The notes under the pieces are model-generated. The model was given only the letters and a program-made list of their open reading frames with translations. It ran no database searches and was not told the origin of the DNA. A stretch of 50,481 bases of DNA. It comes from an uncultured Hyphomicrobiales bacterium. GTDB lineage: Bacteria > Pseudomonadota > Alphaproteobacteria > Rhizobiales > Xanthobacteraceae. A program made the position numbers and the translations under genes. How positions within the stretch are numbered: the first letter of the stretch is position 1; each line of letters opens with the position of its first letter. Positions 9,301-17,725 of this stretch are shown here, piece after piece. Location of the stretch: the NCBI GenBank assembly GCA_903929045.1, contig CAIYTE010000125.1:1-50481 (forward strand), read 5' to 3'.

Positions 9301-11796
9301 GAAGCCGCCATTGCCGATCTGAGCCAGGCCATGAAGATTGGCCCGGAACTCGCGATCACCTTCAACGACCGGGGCATCGCCTACGGCCTCAAGGGCGAAC
9401 CTGACCGCGCCATCGCCGATTTCGACCGGGCGGCGGCGATGAATGCGCAATACGCGCCGACCTTTAACAATCGCGCGATCTCCTATGCCGCCAAGGGTGA
9501 CGGCGACCGCGCCATTGCCGATTACGATCAAGCCGTGAAGCTCAACAGCGGCAACCCTGCTGCCTTCTACAATCGCGCAAACGCAAAGTATGACCGTGGC
9601 GACTTTGCCGCCGCCCTGGCCGATTACGACAGCGCCCTCAAGCTCAACGCCGGCGACGCGCTGGTTCTCAATAACCGCGGCAACGCCAATACGAACAAGC
9701 GCGATTACGAACGCGCCATCGCCGACCTGACGCAGGCGCTCAAGCTGAGCCCCGACTACGCCCAAGGCTACAACGACCGTGGCGTCTCTTACGCCGCCAA
9801 GGGCGACGTCGACCGCGCGCTGGCCGACTTCGATCAGGCCGTGAAGTTCGACGGCCGCAACAGCAGCGCCTATTACAACCGCGGCCTCGCCTTCCGCGAC
9901 AAGAACGATCTCGACCGCGCCATCCAGAACTTCGATCAGGCGCTCAAGATCAATCCGAACTATGCCGTCGCCTATTACAACCGGGGCAGCGCGCTGGAAT
10001 TCAAGCGCGAATACGACCGGGCCATTTTCGACTTCGACGCCGCGCTCAAGCTCAATCCGGGCTTTGCCATGGCGCTTTACGATCGCGCGCTCAGCTATGG
10101 CGCCAAGGGCGACCACGACCGGGCGATCTCCGACTTCGATCAAGCCATCAAGCTTGAGCCCGCAAACGCCATGGCGTTCTTCAACCGGGGTATAGCCTAC
10201 CGGCTCAAAGGCGATATGGATAAGGCCATCGCCGACTTCGGCGAGGCGGTGAAGATCGACGCAAAATTTGCCCTCGGCTTTTATCAGCGCGGCGCGGCTT
10301 ATTTTGAAAAGCGCGATTTCGAGCGCGCCAGCGCCGATTTTAGCGAGGCGATCCGGTTCAACCCGAACTTCGATCAGGCCTACTATTACCGCGGCCTCAC
10401 TTATCGCGAGAAACGAGACTTTGAACGCGCCCTCAGCGATTTCAGCCAGGCGATCAGGCTCGACGGCCGGAATGCCCTCGCCTTCGGCAATCGCGGCTTG
10501 ATTTACCGCGTCAAGGGCGACCTCGAGCGCGCGGTTGCCGATCTCGACCAGTCGGTGAGGCTCAATCCGAACGCCGCTGCGACCCTGACCGACCGCGGCA
10601 CGACGCTCGGCATGCGCGGCGACAGCGATCGCGCGATCTCCGACTTTGACGCCGCGCTCAAACTCGACCCGAAGGATGCGGTCGCCTTCAACAACCGCGG
10701 CTTCGCCTATCGCAACCGGGGCGACACCGAACGCGCCATCGCCGACTTCGGCGAGGCGATCAAGCTCAATTCCAGCTACACGATCGCGCTCTACAACGGC
10801 GCCAACGTTTATTATGAGAAGCGCGACTTCGATCGCGCCATCAAGGATTTCGATGCCGCGCTGAAACTCGATCCGAACGCCGGCGTCGCCTATAACGCTC
10901 GCGGCCTGGCGCGCGACAACAAGAATGAGTTCGACGCCGCCATCATCGACTTCACACAGGCCATCAAGCTCGATGCGAAAAACAGCCGCGCCTACAACAA
11001 CCGCGGCTTCGCTTATCGTAACCGTGGTGAGTTCGACAAGGCCATCGCCGATTACTCGCAGGCGCTGGCAATCAGCCCGAACTATGCACTTGCGCTTTAT
11101 AACCGCGCCTTCGCTTTCTACGACAAGCGCGAGTTCGAGCGCGCGACGACCGACATGAATCAGGCGATCAAGCTCGATCCGAACTTCGCCAACGCCTTCC
11201 TCGATCGCGGCATCGCCAATTACGACAAGACCGATTACGACCGCACGATCGCTGCCGTCGATCCGGTCATCAAGACCAAGCCGGTTTATGCCGCTACCTT
11301 CAGCGGCCGCGGCAGCGCCTATGAAAACCGCCGCGAGGGCGACCGCATCATTCAGGAAGCCAGCCAGCCGATCCGCGCCAACCAGTATGCCGCCTACGCC
11401 TATTCGCCGGACACCTTCCCAACGGTGAGCCCCGATCAGGCGCTCGCACCCGAGCCCGTGGCCGCGCTTGCACCGCGCGCGCAGGCGCCGGTGATGAAGG
11501 AAACGTCGGCCCCCGCGATCAAGGACGCTGCGAAAGAAGCGCCGAAGCAGGCTGTCGCCCAGCCAAAACTGGCCGACGTCCCGATGCCGCAGTCAAAGCC
11601 GGAGCGTAAGCCCCTGCCGCAGCGGGCAGCGGAAGAGGCTCGGCCGCAAAAGCGGGCCGAAGATCGTCCGCCGGAACGCCGCAAGGATGCCAATCAGGCC
11701 GCGACGCAAACCCGTGCCCAGGATAAGAGCCAGGAAAAGCGCGACTGGCGCCGCGACGGCCGGCCGGACACCAACTTGCTGCGGATTCTCCGCTAG
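6397..11796 (+). CDS. Giant TPR protein, main part downstream of the TAG
   Basis: Starting from the first possible (TTG) codon this frame gives 1,799 residues, but it has no ribosome site and no signal peptide, so it is unlikely to start independently. It is the continuation of the gene beginning at 5245. I count 49 units of 34 residues here plus one between the TAG and the TTG. Unit 24 (8743-8844) and the last two are degenerate. Many units fall into a three-unit cycle (G-A-K-G-D type, R-x-K-G-D type, then Y-F-D-K-R-D-Y type). After about residue 1670 comes a Pro/Ala/Lys/Glu/Arg-rich tail of about 130 residues ending T-N-L-L-R-I-L-R. The gene converges on cysG with six bases between stops. 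Confidence 0.8.
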   Translation: MSYYNRGITYAARAEPDRAIPDFDQAIRIDPKNTLAYYNRGLALRAKGEDERAIADFTQPVKLDGKHALAYFNRGAAYRSRGDITNALADFDQSIKFDTTNALAYYERGNTFYEKREYDRAIADLNQAINNKPDYTAAFNVRGQAYNAKGDGDRAVADFDQALRIDPGFAPALSNRGDTFQKKQNYDRAIADFDQAIKTNPNYAGAYFSRGLAFQEKKDYQNAVADFSRALKLDAKNAAAFNARGSAFMSLRDDEHALPDFDAAIKLNANFAAAYYNRGTANFERRRLDAAVSDLSQAIRIEPRDALAAHARGIAYREKRDYDRAVADFDQALKLDPKFTVGYVDRGNAYQQKGDYERAIRDYDLAIKLDPKFASAFTERGNTYAARGMIDRALQDFEQAIKFNPTYAGVFNSRAILWQRKGEAAKAIADLDQAIKLDPAFAAALNNRGSVYQAKGDVDRAIADYDRAIKANPHSDVALNSRGMAFKAKGDMERAVRDFDQAININAGFAQALLNRGETLESLGYHERALKDLDQVIKLNSGSAAAYNARGMALMNMRDYERALGDFSQAIRTDGKLASAYNNRGLVYRAKGDNGRAIEDFSQAARLDPNYAMAFSNRGNAYFDKRDYARAIDDLNIAIKLNPGSVRSYYDRAIAYGAKGDTDGAIKDFDYAIKLDPKNAVALNNRGLAYRSKGDSDHAVADFAEAIKLNESYAGAYYNRANAYFDKSDYDRAIADFSQAIKLDGKDAYAYQDRGTAYYEKKDFERAIADFEAAIKINPNYSFASSPRGADARGQRGYDRDAMEITQSLKLSPIFAMAYNDRGIALAAKGDLDRATADFDRAVKINPNFSTAYYNRGNAFFQRKSLDKAIVNYDQAIRLNPKDATAYYDRGVARYEREEHDRAIQDFDQVVKLDPKNANAFYNRGVAWHEKRDDDRAIEDFNQAIRLNPKLAQAYSARGNAQASKGDLEAAIADLSQAMKIGPELAITFNDRGIAYGLKGEPDRAIADFDRAAAMNAQYAPTFNNRAISYAAKGDGDRAIADYDQAVKLNSGNPAAFYNRANAKYDRGDFAAALADYDSALKLNAGDALVLNNRGNANTNKRDYERAIADLTQALKLSPDYAQGYNDRGVSYAAKGDVDRALADFDQAVKFDGRNSSAYYNRGLAFRDKNDLDRAIQNFDQALKINPNYAVAYYNRGSALEFKREYDRAIFDFDAALKLNPGFAMALYDRALSYGAKGDHDRAISDFDQAIKLEPANAMAFFNRGIAYRLKGDMDKAIADFGEAVKIDAKFALGFYQRGAAYFEKRDFERASADFSEAIRFNPNFDQAYYYRGLTYREKRDFERALSDFSQAIRLDGRNALAFGNRGLIYRVKGDLERAVADLDQSVRLNPNAAATLTDRGTTLGMRGDSDRAISDFDAALKLDPKDAVAFNNRGFAYRNRGDTERAIADFGEAIKLNSSYTIALYNGANVYYEKRDFDRAIKDFDAALKLDPNAGVAYNARGLARDNKNEFDAAIIDFTQAIKLDAKNSRAYNNRGFAYRNRGEFDKAIADYSQALAISPNYALALYNRAFAFYDKREFERATTDMNQAIKLDPNFANAFLDRGIANYDKTDYDRTIAAVDPVIKTKPVYAATFSGRGSAYENRREGDRIIQEASQPIRANQYAAYAYSPDTFPTVSPDQALAPEPVAALAPRAQAPVMKETSAPAIKDAAKEAPKQAVAQPKLADVPMPQSKPERKPLPQRAAEEARPQKRAEDRPPERRKDANQAATQTRAQDKSQEKRDWRRDGRPDTNLLRILR

Positions 11797-11802
11797 CCGG
11801 CG

Positions 11803-13197
11803 TTAGCCGAGTTGGCGTTCGGGCTCTGATGCATTCGCCTTGAGATGGGCGCCGACGATGCGGCCCAGCATCACGAGAACCGGGCCGGATAACTGCGCTG
11901 CTGCGATTTTCGCTGAAAGCTCGGCAATGGGCGCGGAGACGACCTGCTGGTCCGGCCGCGTCGCGCTTGAGATGGCGAGCGACGGCGTCGATGGATCAAG
12001 GCCCTCTTCCGTTGCCCTTGTTACCAGCGCGTTGAGCGTTTTCACCGGCATATAGATCGCAGTCGTCGTGGTGGGATCGGCTAGCGCGCGCCAATCGATA
12101 TCGTCGGGCAACTTGCCGCTGCGCGCATGACCGGTGACGTATTGCAGACGCCGCGAGTTGTCGCGGTCGGTCAGCGGAATGCCGAGCGTGGCCGCCGCGC
12201 CTTGCGCCGCCGTGATGCCGGGCACCACATCGACAGCGATGTTCGCCGACCGGCAGGCGTCGATCTCTTCCGCCGCGCGGCCGAAGATGAAGGGATCGCC
12301 GCCCTTAAGCCGCACGACGCGCTTGCCTTGTTTCGCCAAGCCCACCATCAGCGTGTTGATATCCGACTGCTTGCACGATGGACCGAAGCCGGTCTTGCCG
12401 ACCAGCATCTTGCGCGCCTCGCGCCGGGCGAAGTCCAGCACATCGCGCGACACCAGATCGTCGAACAGAATGACGTCGGCGGATTGCAGCGCGCGCACGG
12501 CGCGGAGCGTCAGCAACTCCGGATCGCCCGGCCCGGCTCCAACGAGCGTCACCGACCCGTTCTCGACAGCAGCGCCCAGCCCTTTTACTTCGGCGACAAA
12601 GCGCGCGAAGTCGTTCTCGCTTGGCTCGCTTTGCGGATGGGCCACCGCATGAGCGGTAAACACCTGCCAGAACTTCCGGCGACCTACGAAGGAAAGGCCC
12701 GACTCTTTGACCTTCGACCGCCAGCGGCCCGCCGCCGTGGCCCAATGAGCAAAGCCGTTCGGCAGAAACGATTCCAGCTTGGCGCGGATCGCCTGCGCGA
12801 ATACCGGTGCCGCGCCGTCGGTCGAAATGCCGATGACCAGCGGCGAGCGATTAACGATGGCACCGAAGGAGAAATCGCAGAACGCCGGCTTGTCGATGAC
12901 ATTGACCGGCACACCAACCGCGCGCGCCGCGGCGGCAAACGCTGACGCGCGTTCATCATCTTCAAATCCGCCGACCGCCATCGCGGCGCCACGCAGATCC
13001 TCCGGCGTCCATTCATCGACGGCAAAGCGCTGCACGTGCGCGCCGGCGGCCTCAAGCAGCTCCAGCTTCCACTCGACGCCCTGCCCGTCGCCAACGAGCA
13101 CGCAGCGCTTGCCCTGCAGCGCGTAGAACACCGGCAGCCGCGCCAATGCGCCCATGCGCTCCGGCGGCTCCTCAAGCGGTTTGCGCTCGTCGCTCAT
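11803..13197 (-). CDS. cysG: Siroheme synthase CysG
   Basis: 464 residues in two halves. The N-terminal half (about 20-215) is the precorrin-2 dehydrogenase/sirohydrochlorin ferrochelatase module, with an NAD-binding start V-L-V-G-D-G-Q-G. The C-terminal half (about 218-455) is uroporphyrinogen-III C-methyltransferase, with V-T-L-V-G-A-G-P-G-D-P-E-L-L-T-L and R-L-K-G-G-D-P-F-I-F-G-R-A-A-E-E. Together they turn uroporphyrinogen III into siroheme, the cofactor of the CysI sulfite reductase encoded directly upstream. Start and cysI stop overlap (ATGA), so the cofactor and apoenzyme are co-translated. Confidence 0.93.
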   Translation of the reverse strand: MSDERKPLEEPPERMGALARLPVFYALQGKRCVLVGDGQGVEWKLELLEAAGAHVQRFAVDEWTPEDLRGAAMAVGGFEDDERASAFAAAARAVGVPVNVIDKPAFCDFSFGAIVNRSPLVIGISTDGAAPVFAQAIRAKLESFLPNGFAHWATAAGRWRSKVKESGLSFVGRRKFWQVFTAHAVAHPQSEPSENDFARFVAEVKGLGAAVENGSVTLVGAGPGDPELLTLRAVRALQSADVILFDDLVSRDVLDFARREARKMLVGKTGFGPSCKQSDINTLMVGLAKQGKRVVRLKGGDPFIFGRAAEEIDACRSANIAVDVVPGITAAQGAAATLGIPLTDRDNSRRLQYVTGHARSGKLPDDIDWRALADPTTTTAIYMPVKTLNALVTRATEEGLDPSTPSLAISSATRPDQQVVSAPIAELSAKIAAAQLSGPVLVMLGRIVGAHLKANASEPERQLG

Positions 13198-14906
13198 GTG
13201 GTCCGCTTTGCGCCGGTGTCTTTGTGGAAGTCCGCGCCGTTGCCGGTCTTGGCGACAAAGCCGGCGCGAATGGTGAAGTCGCCGAAATGCTCGCCCTTTT
13301 GCCGGTCCGCGGCATAGGCGGCGAAGATCGGATCCAGCGTCGAGATGATGCCGGCGTCTTCGACATCTTCGGCATAGAGCTTCGACAGCCGCGAGCCGTC
13401 AAAGGCAGCGCCAAGATAAAGGTTGTAGCGGCCCGGTCCTTTGCCGACCAAGCCGATCTCGGCGAGATACGGCCGCGCACAGCCGTTCGGGCAGCCGGTC
13501 ATGCGGATGACGATGTCGTCCGCCGACAAGCCATGCGTCGACAGACTCTTGTCGAGCGAGGTCACGAGATCCGGCAAATAGCGCTCGCTCTCCGCCAGCG
13601 CCAGACCGCAGGTCGGCAGCGCGACGCAAGCCATGGCGTTGCGGCGCAGGCCGGACCAGGGCGCCAGCAGCCCCGCCTCGCGCGCGATGCGCTCGATCTC
13701 AGCCTGCTTGTCTGTTGGAACGTTGGCGACGATCAGATTCTGGTTCGGCGTCAGGCGGATTTCGCCATCATGCAGCTGCGCGATCTGGCGCAAGGCCGAT
13801 TGCTGCGCCGCCTTGGCGGTGTCGTGGATGCGGCCGTTCTCGATGAAGAGCGTCAGATGGCCGTTGCCGCTGGCGCCCTGGCTCCAGCCGTAACGGTCGC
13901 CGGTCGACGTAAACGTGTAGGGCTTGGCCGGCTGCAACAGAACGCCGGAGCGGCGCATCACCTCGGTGCGGAACGCATCGAGGCCGCGGTCCTCGATCGT
14001 GTATTTGAGCCGCGCATGTTTGCGGTTGGAACGATTGCCCCAGTCGCGCTGCACCGTCACGACGGCCTCTGCCACCGCCACCGCGTCCTTAGTGGCGCAG
14101 AAACCCATGAGGTCCGCCGTGCGCGGATAGGTATCCGGCTCGCCGTGGGTCATGCCCATGCCACCGCCGACCGTGATGTTCCAGCCGGCAATAGCGCCGG
14201 CATCATCGAGGATGGCGATGTAGCCGAGGTCGTGTGCGAAGATGTCAACGTCATTCGACGGCGGCACCGCGACGACGATCTTGAACTTACGCGGCAGGTA
14301 CGTCTTGCCGTAGATCGGCTCGACTACCTTCTCCTCGCCGCCGACGATTTTCTCGCCGTCGAGCCAGATCTCGCGATAGGCATGCGTCTGCGGCGTCAGA
14401 TGCGCGGAAATCGCGCGCGACATTTCCAGCGCTTCGGCATGAACTGCGCTTTCGTCCGGATTGGCGCCGCACATGACGTTGCGGTTGACGTCGCCGCAGG
14501 CCGCGATCGAGTCGAGCAGAATCTTGTCGACCTCGCGCAAGGTCGCTTTCAGGTTCGATTTGATGATGCCGTGCAGCTGCACCGTCTGGCGCGTCGTCAG
14601 GCGCATCGTGTTGTTGCCGTAGGTGCGTGACACGTGATCGAGCGCCAGCCATTGCGCGGAGGTGATCACCCCACCCGGCATCCGCACGCGGATCATGAAG
14701 GAGAAGGCCTTCTCCATCTTCTTGCGCGAACGCTCCGGCCGCAGATCGCGGTCGTCCTGCAGGTACATGCCATGGAATTTCACCAGTTGCTGATCGTCCT
14801 CGACGATCGCGCCGGTGATTTCCTCACGCAGGCCTTCGGCAAGCGTACCGCGCAGGTAATCGCTCGCCTCTTTGATGCGCTCGTTGCGCGACAATTCGTC
14901 GGTCAT
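13194..14906 (-). CDS. cysI: Sulfite reductase hemoprotein beta subunit CysI
   Basis: 570 residues from ATG 14906 (MTDELSRNERIK); the open frame extends further upstream but without family sequence. The siroheme/[4Fe-4S] cysteines are present as C-x5-C (A-C-V-A-L-P-T-C-G) and C-x3-C (T-G-C-P-N-G-C-A-R-P). The substrate/siroheme-binding arginines and lysines lie in the N-terminal region (M-R-L-T-T-R-Q-T-V-Q-L-H-G). It reduces sulfite to sulfide with electrons from CysJ. The order cysJ-cysI-cysG reads leftward, with a 37-base gap after cysJ and a 4-base overlap with cysG. Confidence 0.93.
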   Translation of the reverse strand: MTDELSRNERIKEASDYLRGTLAEGLREEITGAIVEDDQQLVKFHGMYLQDDRDLRPERSRKKMEKAFSFMIRVRMPGGVITSAQWLALDHVSRTYGNNTMRLTTRQTVQLHGIIKSNLKATLREVDKILLDSIAACGDVNRNVMCGANPDESAVHAEALEMSRAISAHLTPQTHAYREIWLDGEKIVGGEEKVVEPIYGKTYLPRKFKIVVAVPPSNDVDIFAHDLGYIAILDDAGAIAGWNITVGGGMGMTHGEPDTYPRTADLMGFCATKDAVAVAEAVVTVQRDWGNRSNRKHARLKYTIEDRGLDAFRTEVMRRSGVLLQPAKPYTFTSTGDRYGWSQGASGNGHLTLFIENGRIHDTAKAAQQSALRQIAQLHDGEIRLTPNQNLIVANVPTDKQAEIERIAREAGLLAPWSGLRRNAMACVALPTCGLALAESERYLPDLVTSLDKSLSTHGLSADDIVIRMTGCPNGCARPYLAEIGLVGKGPGRYNLYLGAAFDGSRLSKLYAEDVEDAGIISTLDPIFAAYAADRQKGEHFGDFTIRAGFVAKTGNGADFHKDTGAKRTT

Positions 14907-14943
14907 TGTTCTTCCCGGTAGAGCGGCAGATCGCGTCGCAGGA

Positions 14944-16692
14944 TCAGTAGGTATCCTGCAGGTAGCGCTTGTCGCGCTCCAGGCCAACCACGATCTGCTC
15001 GGCCGCTTCCGGCGTCAACGCCTTGACGTCGGCATAGGCCCGGACGAGCGTGGCGCGCACGTCTTTTGCCATGTTCTTGGCATCGCCGCAGACGTAGAAA
15101 TTGGCGCCGCCGTCGAGCCACTCGACCAGGTCGTGGCGACGGTCCCAGATCTTGTTCTGGACGTAGACTTTCTCGGGCGTGTCGCGGGAGAAGGCCACGT
15201 CCATGCGGGTGAGCGAACCATCCTGCAGCGCATCCTGCCAGTCGAGCTGGTACAGGAAGTCGTGGGTGAACTGGCGATCGCCGAAGAACAGCCAGTTGCG
15301 GCCTTTCGCCTCCGTGGCGCGGCGCTCCTGCACGAAGGCGCGGAACGGCGCAACGCCGGTGCCGGGGCCGACCATGATGGCGTCCTTGTCCGCCGCCGGC
15401 AGACGGAAATGCTTATTGGGCTTGAGCTTCACCCGCACCTTGGTACCGCGCTTGATACGCTCGGCGACATAGTTCGATGCGACGCCCTTGCGCGCGCGGC
15501 CGTGGCTGTCGTAGCGCACCGCGGAGATCAGCAGATGCGCTTCCTCGCCGACTTCGGCGCGCGAGGACGCGATCGAATAGGCGCGGGGCGCCAGCGGCCG
15601 CGTAATGGCGCGCAACGTGTCGGCCGTGACGGTCGTGCGGAACAGCTCGATCAGGTCGATCAACTGGCGGCCAACGATCCACTCCTTGGCCTCGCCCGCC
15701 TCGATCAGCGCCTTCACATAGGTATGGCCGGTCTTTTCGGCATAGGTCTCGATGGTCTTGAGCGACAGAGTCGTGACGTCGCGCTGCGAAATGAGTTCGG
15801 CGCGCAGTTTGTCGTCACCGGCAAGTCCAGCGAGCTTGAGCAATTCGTCGACATAGGCCGGATCGTTCTCGGCATAGACATCGAGCGAGTCGCCGGGCTC
15901 GTAGGCCGGCGCGACATCGAAGGCGAGCGCCAGATGCACCGTTTCCTTGTTCGAGCGCGACGAGTTGAGATTAACGTGCTCGGTGACCTCGGCCTCGACG
16001 ATATCAGTGTTCGGCGACGCCGACGGCTTGGCGCCGAAATCGACTTCAATGACGCGGCCACGATTGGCCTCCGGCGGCGGCGCCAGCACCTTCACCGCGT
16101 CGCCGATCCATTCCGCGGCGGGCGCGGCAAAGTCCAGATCGAGGTCGGCACGATCGACGACACGCTTGCCGCCCAACGCGGCCAGACGCTCGTCGATCTT
16201 CTTGCCGATGGCGCAGAATTCCACATAGGCGGTATCGCCCAGCGCCAGCACGCCGAACTCGACGCCATCGAGCCGCGGCGCTGCATCGCCCATCAATTCG
16301 TTGTAAGCACGCGTGGCGCGCGCCGGCGGTTCGCCTTCGCCCCAGGTCGCGGCGATGAACACCAGACGCTTGGCGGAAGTGAGCGTCGCCGCATCGAGGT
16401 CCGCCATATCAATGACGTTCGGCTTCAGGCCGTTCTTGCGCGCCGTCTTGGCGAGATCGCTGGCGAGCTTCTCCGAATTACCGGACTCGCTGGCGTACAC
16501 AATGTTGATCGGCTCGGCGGCTCGCGGCGGCGCGGCGGGCTCGAGAGCGCCGCCCTGCTCGTTCGCAGCATCGATCCCGGCGAGAAATCCAGCCAGCCAG
16601 GCCCGCTGCACAGGTGTCGAGCCATCAACGACACGGTTGAGAAGATCGATCTCCTCATCCTGGAACGGCGCAGTCTTTGGGATCGACGGCAT
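14944..16692 (-). CDS. cysJ: Sulfite reductase flavoprotein alpha subunit CysJ
   Basis: 582 residues from ATG 16692; a TTG-initiated frame 12 codons longer is less likely. An N-terminal segment is followed by a flavodoxin domain (about 65-205, I-V-Y-A-S-E-S-G-N-S-E and A-A-T-W-G-E-G-E), then the FAD/NADP reductase module: R-A-Y-S-I-A-S-S-R (FAD), V-G-P-G-T-G-V-A-P-F-R (NADP pyrophosphate), Y-V-C-G-D-A-K-N-M and a terminal Tyr. It moves electrons NADPH to FAD to FMN to CysI. It is the first large gene of the sulfite-reduction operon, behind a membrane microprotein. Confidence 0.92.
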   Translation of the reverse strand: MPSIPKTAPFQDEEIDLLNRVVDGSTPVQRAWLAGFLAGIDAANEQGGALEPAAPPRAAEPINIVYASESGNSEKLASDLAKTARKNGLKPNVIDMADLDAATLTSAKRLVFIAATWGEGEPPARATRAYNELMGDAAPRLDGVEFGVLALGDTAYVEFCAIGKKIDERLAALGGKRVVDRADLDLDFAAPAAEWIGDAVKVLAPPPEANRGRVIEVDFGAKPSASPNTDIVEAEVTEHVNLNSSRSNKETVHLALAFDVAPAYEPGDSLDVYAENDPAYVDELLKLAGLAGDDKLRAELISQRDVTTLSLKTIETYAEKTGHTYVKALIEAGEAKEWIVGRQLIDLIELFRTTVTADTLRAITRPLAPRAYSIASSRAEVGEEAHLLISAVRYDSHGRARKGVASNYVAERIKRGTKVRVKLKPNKHFRLPAADKDAIMVGPGTGVAPFRAFVQERRATEAKGRNWLFFGDRQFTHDFLYQLDWQDALQDGSLTRMDVAFSRDTPEKVYVQNKIWDRRHDLVEWLDGGANFYVCGDAKNMAKDVRATLVRAYADVKALTPEAAEQIVVGLERDKRYLQDTY

Positions 16693-16720
16693 GACGGTAC
16701 TCACTGGAAATGGACGGGGG

Positions 16721-16849
16721 TTAGCCAAGAAGACGCGGCAGAACGCCGGTGATGATCAGCACGATGAATCCGGTCGAGATCGCCAGCGCCCAGCCGCCGC
16801 CGGACCACTGGGGTACGTAGGGCTTCGGCTCATAGGGGAAATCGGTCAT
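16721..16849 (-). CDS. 42-residue single-pass membrane microprotein upstream of cysJ
   Basis: ATG 16849 is preceded by GGAG at a good distance, giving MTDFPYEPKPYVPQWSGGG followed by one hydrophobic helix (about 20-38, A-L-A-I-S-T-G-F-I-V-L-I-I-T-G-V-L) and a short R-L-L-G tail. The gene ends 28 bases before the cysJ start in the same direction, so it probably shares the cysJ-cysI-cysG transcript. The N-terminus is rich in Pro and Tyr. I do not recognise a family. It could anchor the soluble sulfite reductase at the membrane or belong to a sulfur-transport step; both are guesses. Confidence 0.6.
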   Translation of the reverse strand: MTDFPYEPKPYVPQWSGGGWALAISTGFIVLIITGVLPRLLG

Positions 16850-17040
16850 GGCGGACTCCATCCATCTGTCAGGCAGAGAGATAAGGCCCAAGCTAGGCGA
16901 ACGGCAATAAGTCACTGAAAATAAGAGAGTTTCTGTCATTGACGACGCGCGGAGAATAAAAATCTCCTCTCCGCAGCCAATTGTGGAGAACGCATTACCC
17001 CTCTCCTGTGGGCATGCGGATGTGCGAAACCACCCGTCCG

Positions 17041-17709
17041 ATGGCCAAGACCTCCTCGCAAAAGACGGCGTTCCGAAAGGACCTGCGCGCGTTGCTCACG
17101 CCCGCGGAAACGCGGCTGTTCGCGCGTCTCGATACGCCGCAAAAAATCCAGACCTACATCGACAAACTACCCGCCAATTTCGAGCCCGATGGCGACACCT
17201 TGATGTCGCCCCGCCGCATGATGAAGGCGCGCGTGGCGCATTGCGCCGAAGGCGCGATGTTCGCCGCCGCCGTGCTGGCGTTTCACCATCAGGACGCCTG
17301 GCTGATGGATATCCGCTCGCTGCCGAGCGACCATGACCACGTCATCACCTTGTTCAAGCAGCGCGGCCTGTGGGGCGCGATCAGCAAGACCAACCACGCG
17401 ATCCTGCGCTGGCGCGATCCGATCTATCGCACGCCGCGTGAACTGGCGATGACCTTCGCCCACGAATACTGCCTGCCCGGCGGCAAGAAATCGATGCTGG
17501 AATTTTCCCGGCCCGTTTCGCTGACGCGGTTCGCGCCTAAGCGTTGGGTCATCGCCGAGGAAGAGCTGCATTGGCTGATGGATAAACTCGACGAGGCACC
17601 GCATATCCCCGTCGCGCCGCCGGCCGCGTTGCGCGCGCGCCGCTGTTCCTCGCCCATCGAACTCAAGGCGCAGGAAGTGGTGGAGTGGAAACGGCCACTC
17701 AAAAAATGA
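17041..17709 (+). CDS. Transglutaminase-like protein of unknown role
   Basis: About 222 residues from ATG 17041; in-frame ATGs at 17014 and 17023 and a TTG at 16981 are alternatives and none has a strong ribosome site. The middle reads like a small cytosolic transglutaminase-type cysteine hydrolase: Cys68 in A-H-C-A-E-G-A-M-F-A-A-A at a helix start, His98/His100 in S-D-H-D-H-V-I-T-L-F, then W-G-A-I-S-K-T-N-H-A-I-L-R-W-R-D-P with a candidate acid. There is no signal peptide or membrane segment. It is followed after 16 bases by a thioesterase gene and is probably co-transcribed with it. The fold assignment is tentative. Confidence 0.6.
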   Translation: MAKTSSQKTAFRKDLRALLTPAETRLFARLDTPQKIQTYIDKLPANFEPDGDTLMSPRRMMKARVAHCAEGAMFAAAVLAFHHQDAWLMDIRSLPSDHDHVITLFKQRGLWGAISKTNHAILRWRDPIYRTPRELAMTFAHEYCLPGGKKSMLEFSRPVSLTRFAPKRWVIAEEELHWLMDKLDEAPHIPVAPPAALRARRCSSPIELKAQEVVEWKRPLKK

Positions 17710-17725
17710 TGAAGCGGAGCCTGAT

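Noticed and set aside
5470-11400. Repeat array that could be mistaken for CRISPR or a satellite
   Set aside because: The 102-bp period is a coding 34-residue TPR unit with synonymous variation, not identical repeats with unique spacers.
14872-16752. Long plus-strand frame over cysJ (also 13146-14630 over cysI and 17764-19188 over boxB)
   Set aside because: High GC creates long shadow frames; the minus strand shows complete CysJ, CysI and BoxB motifs.
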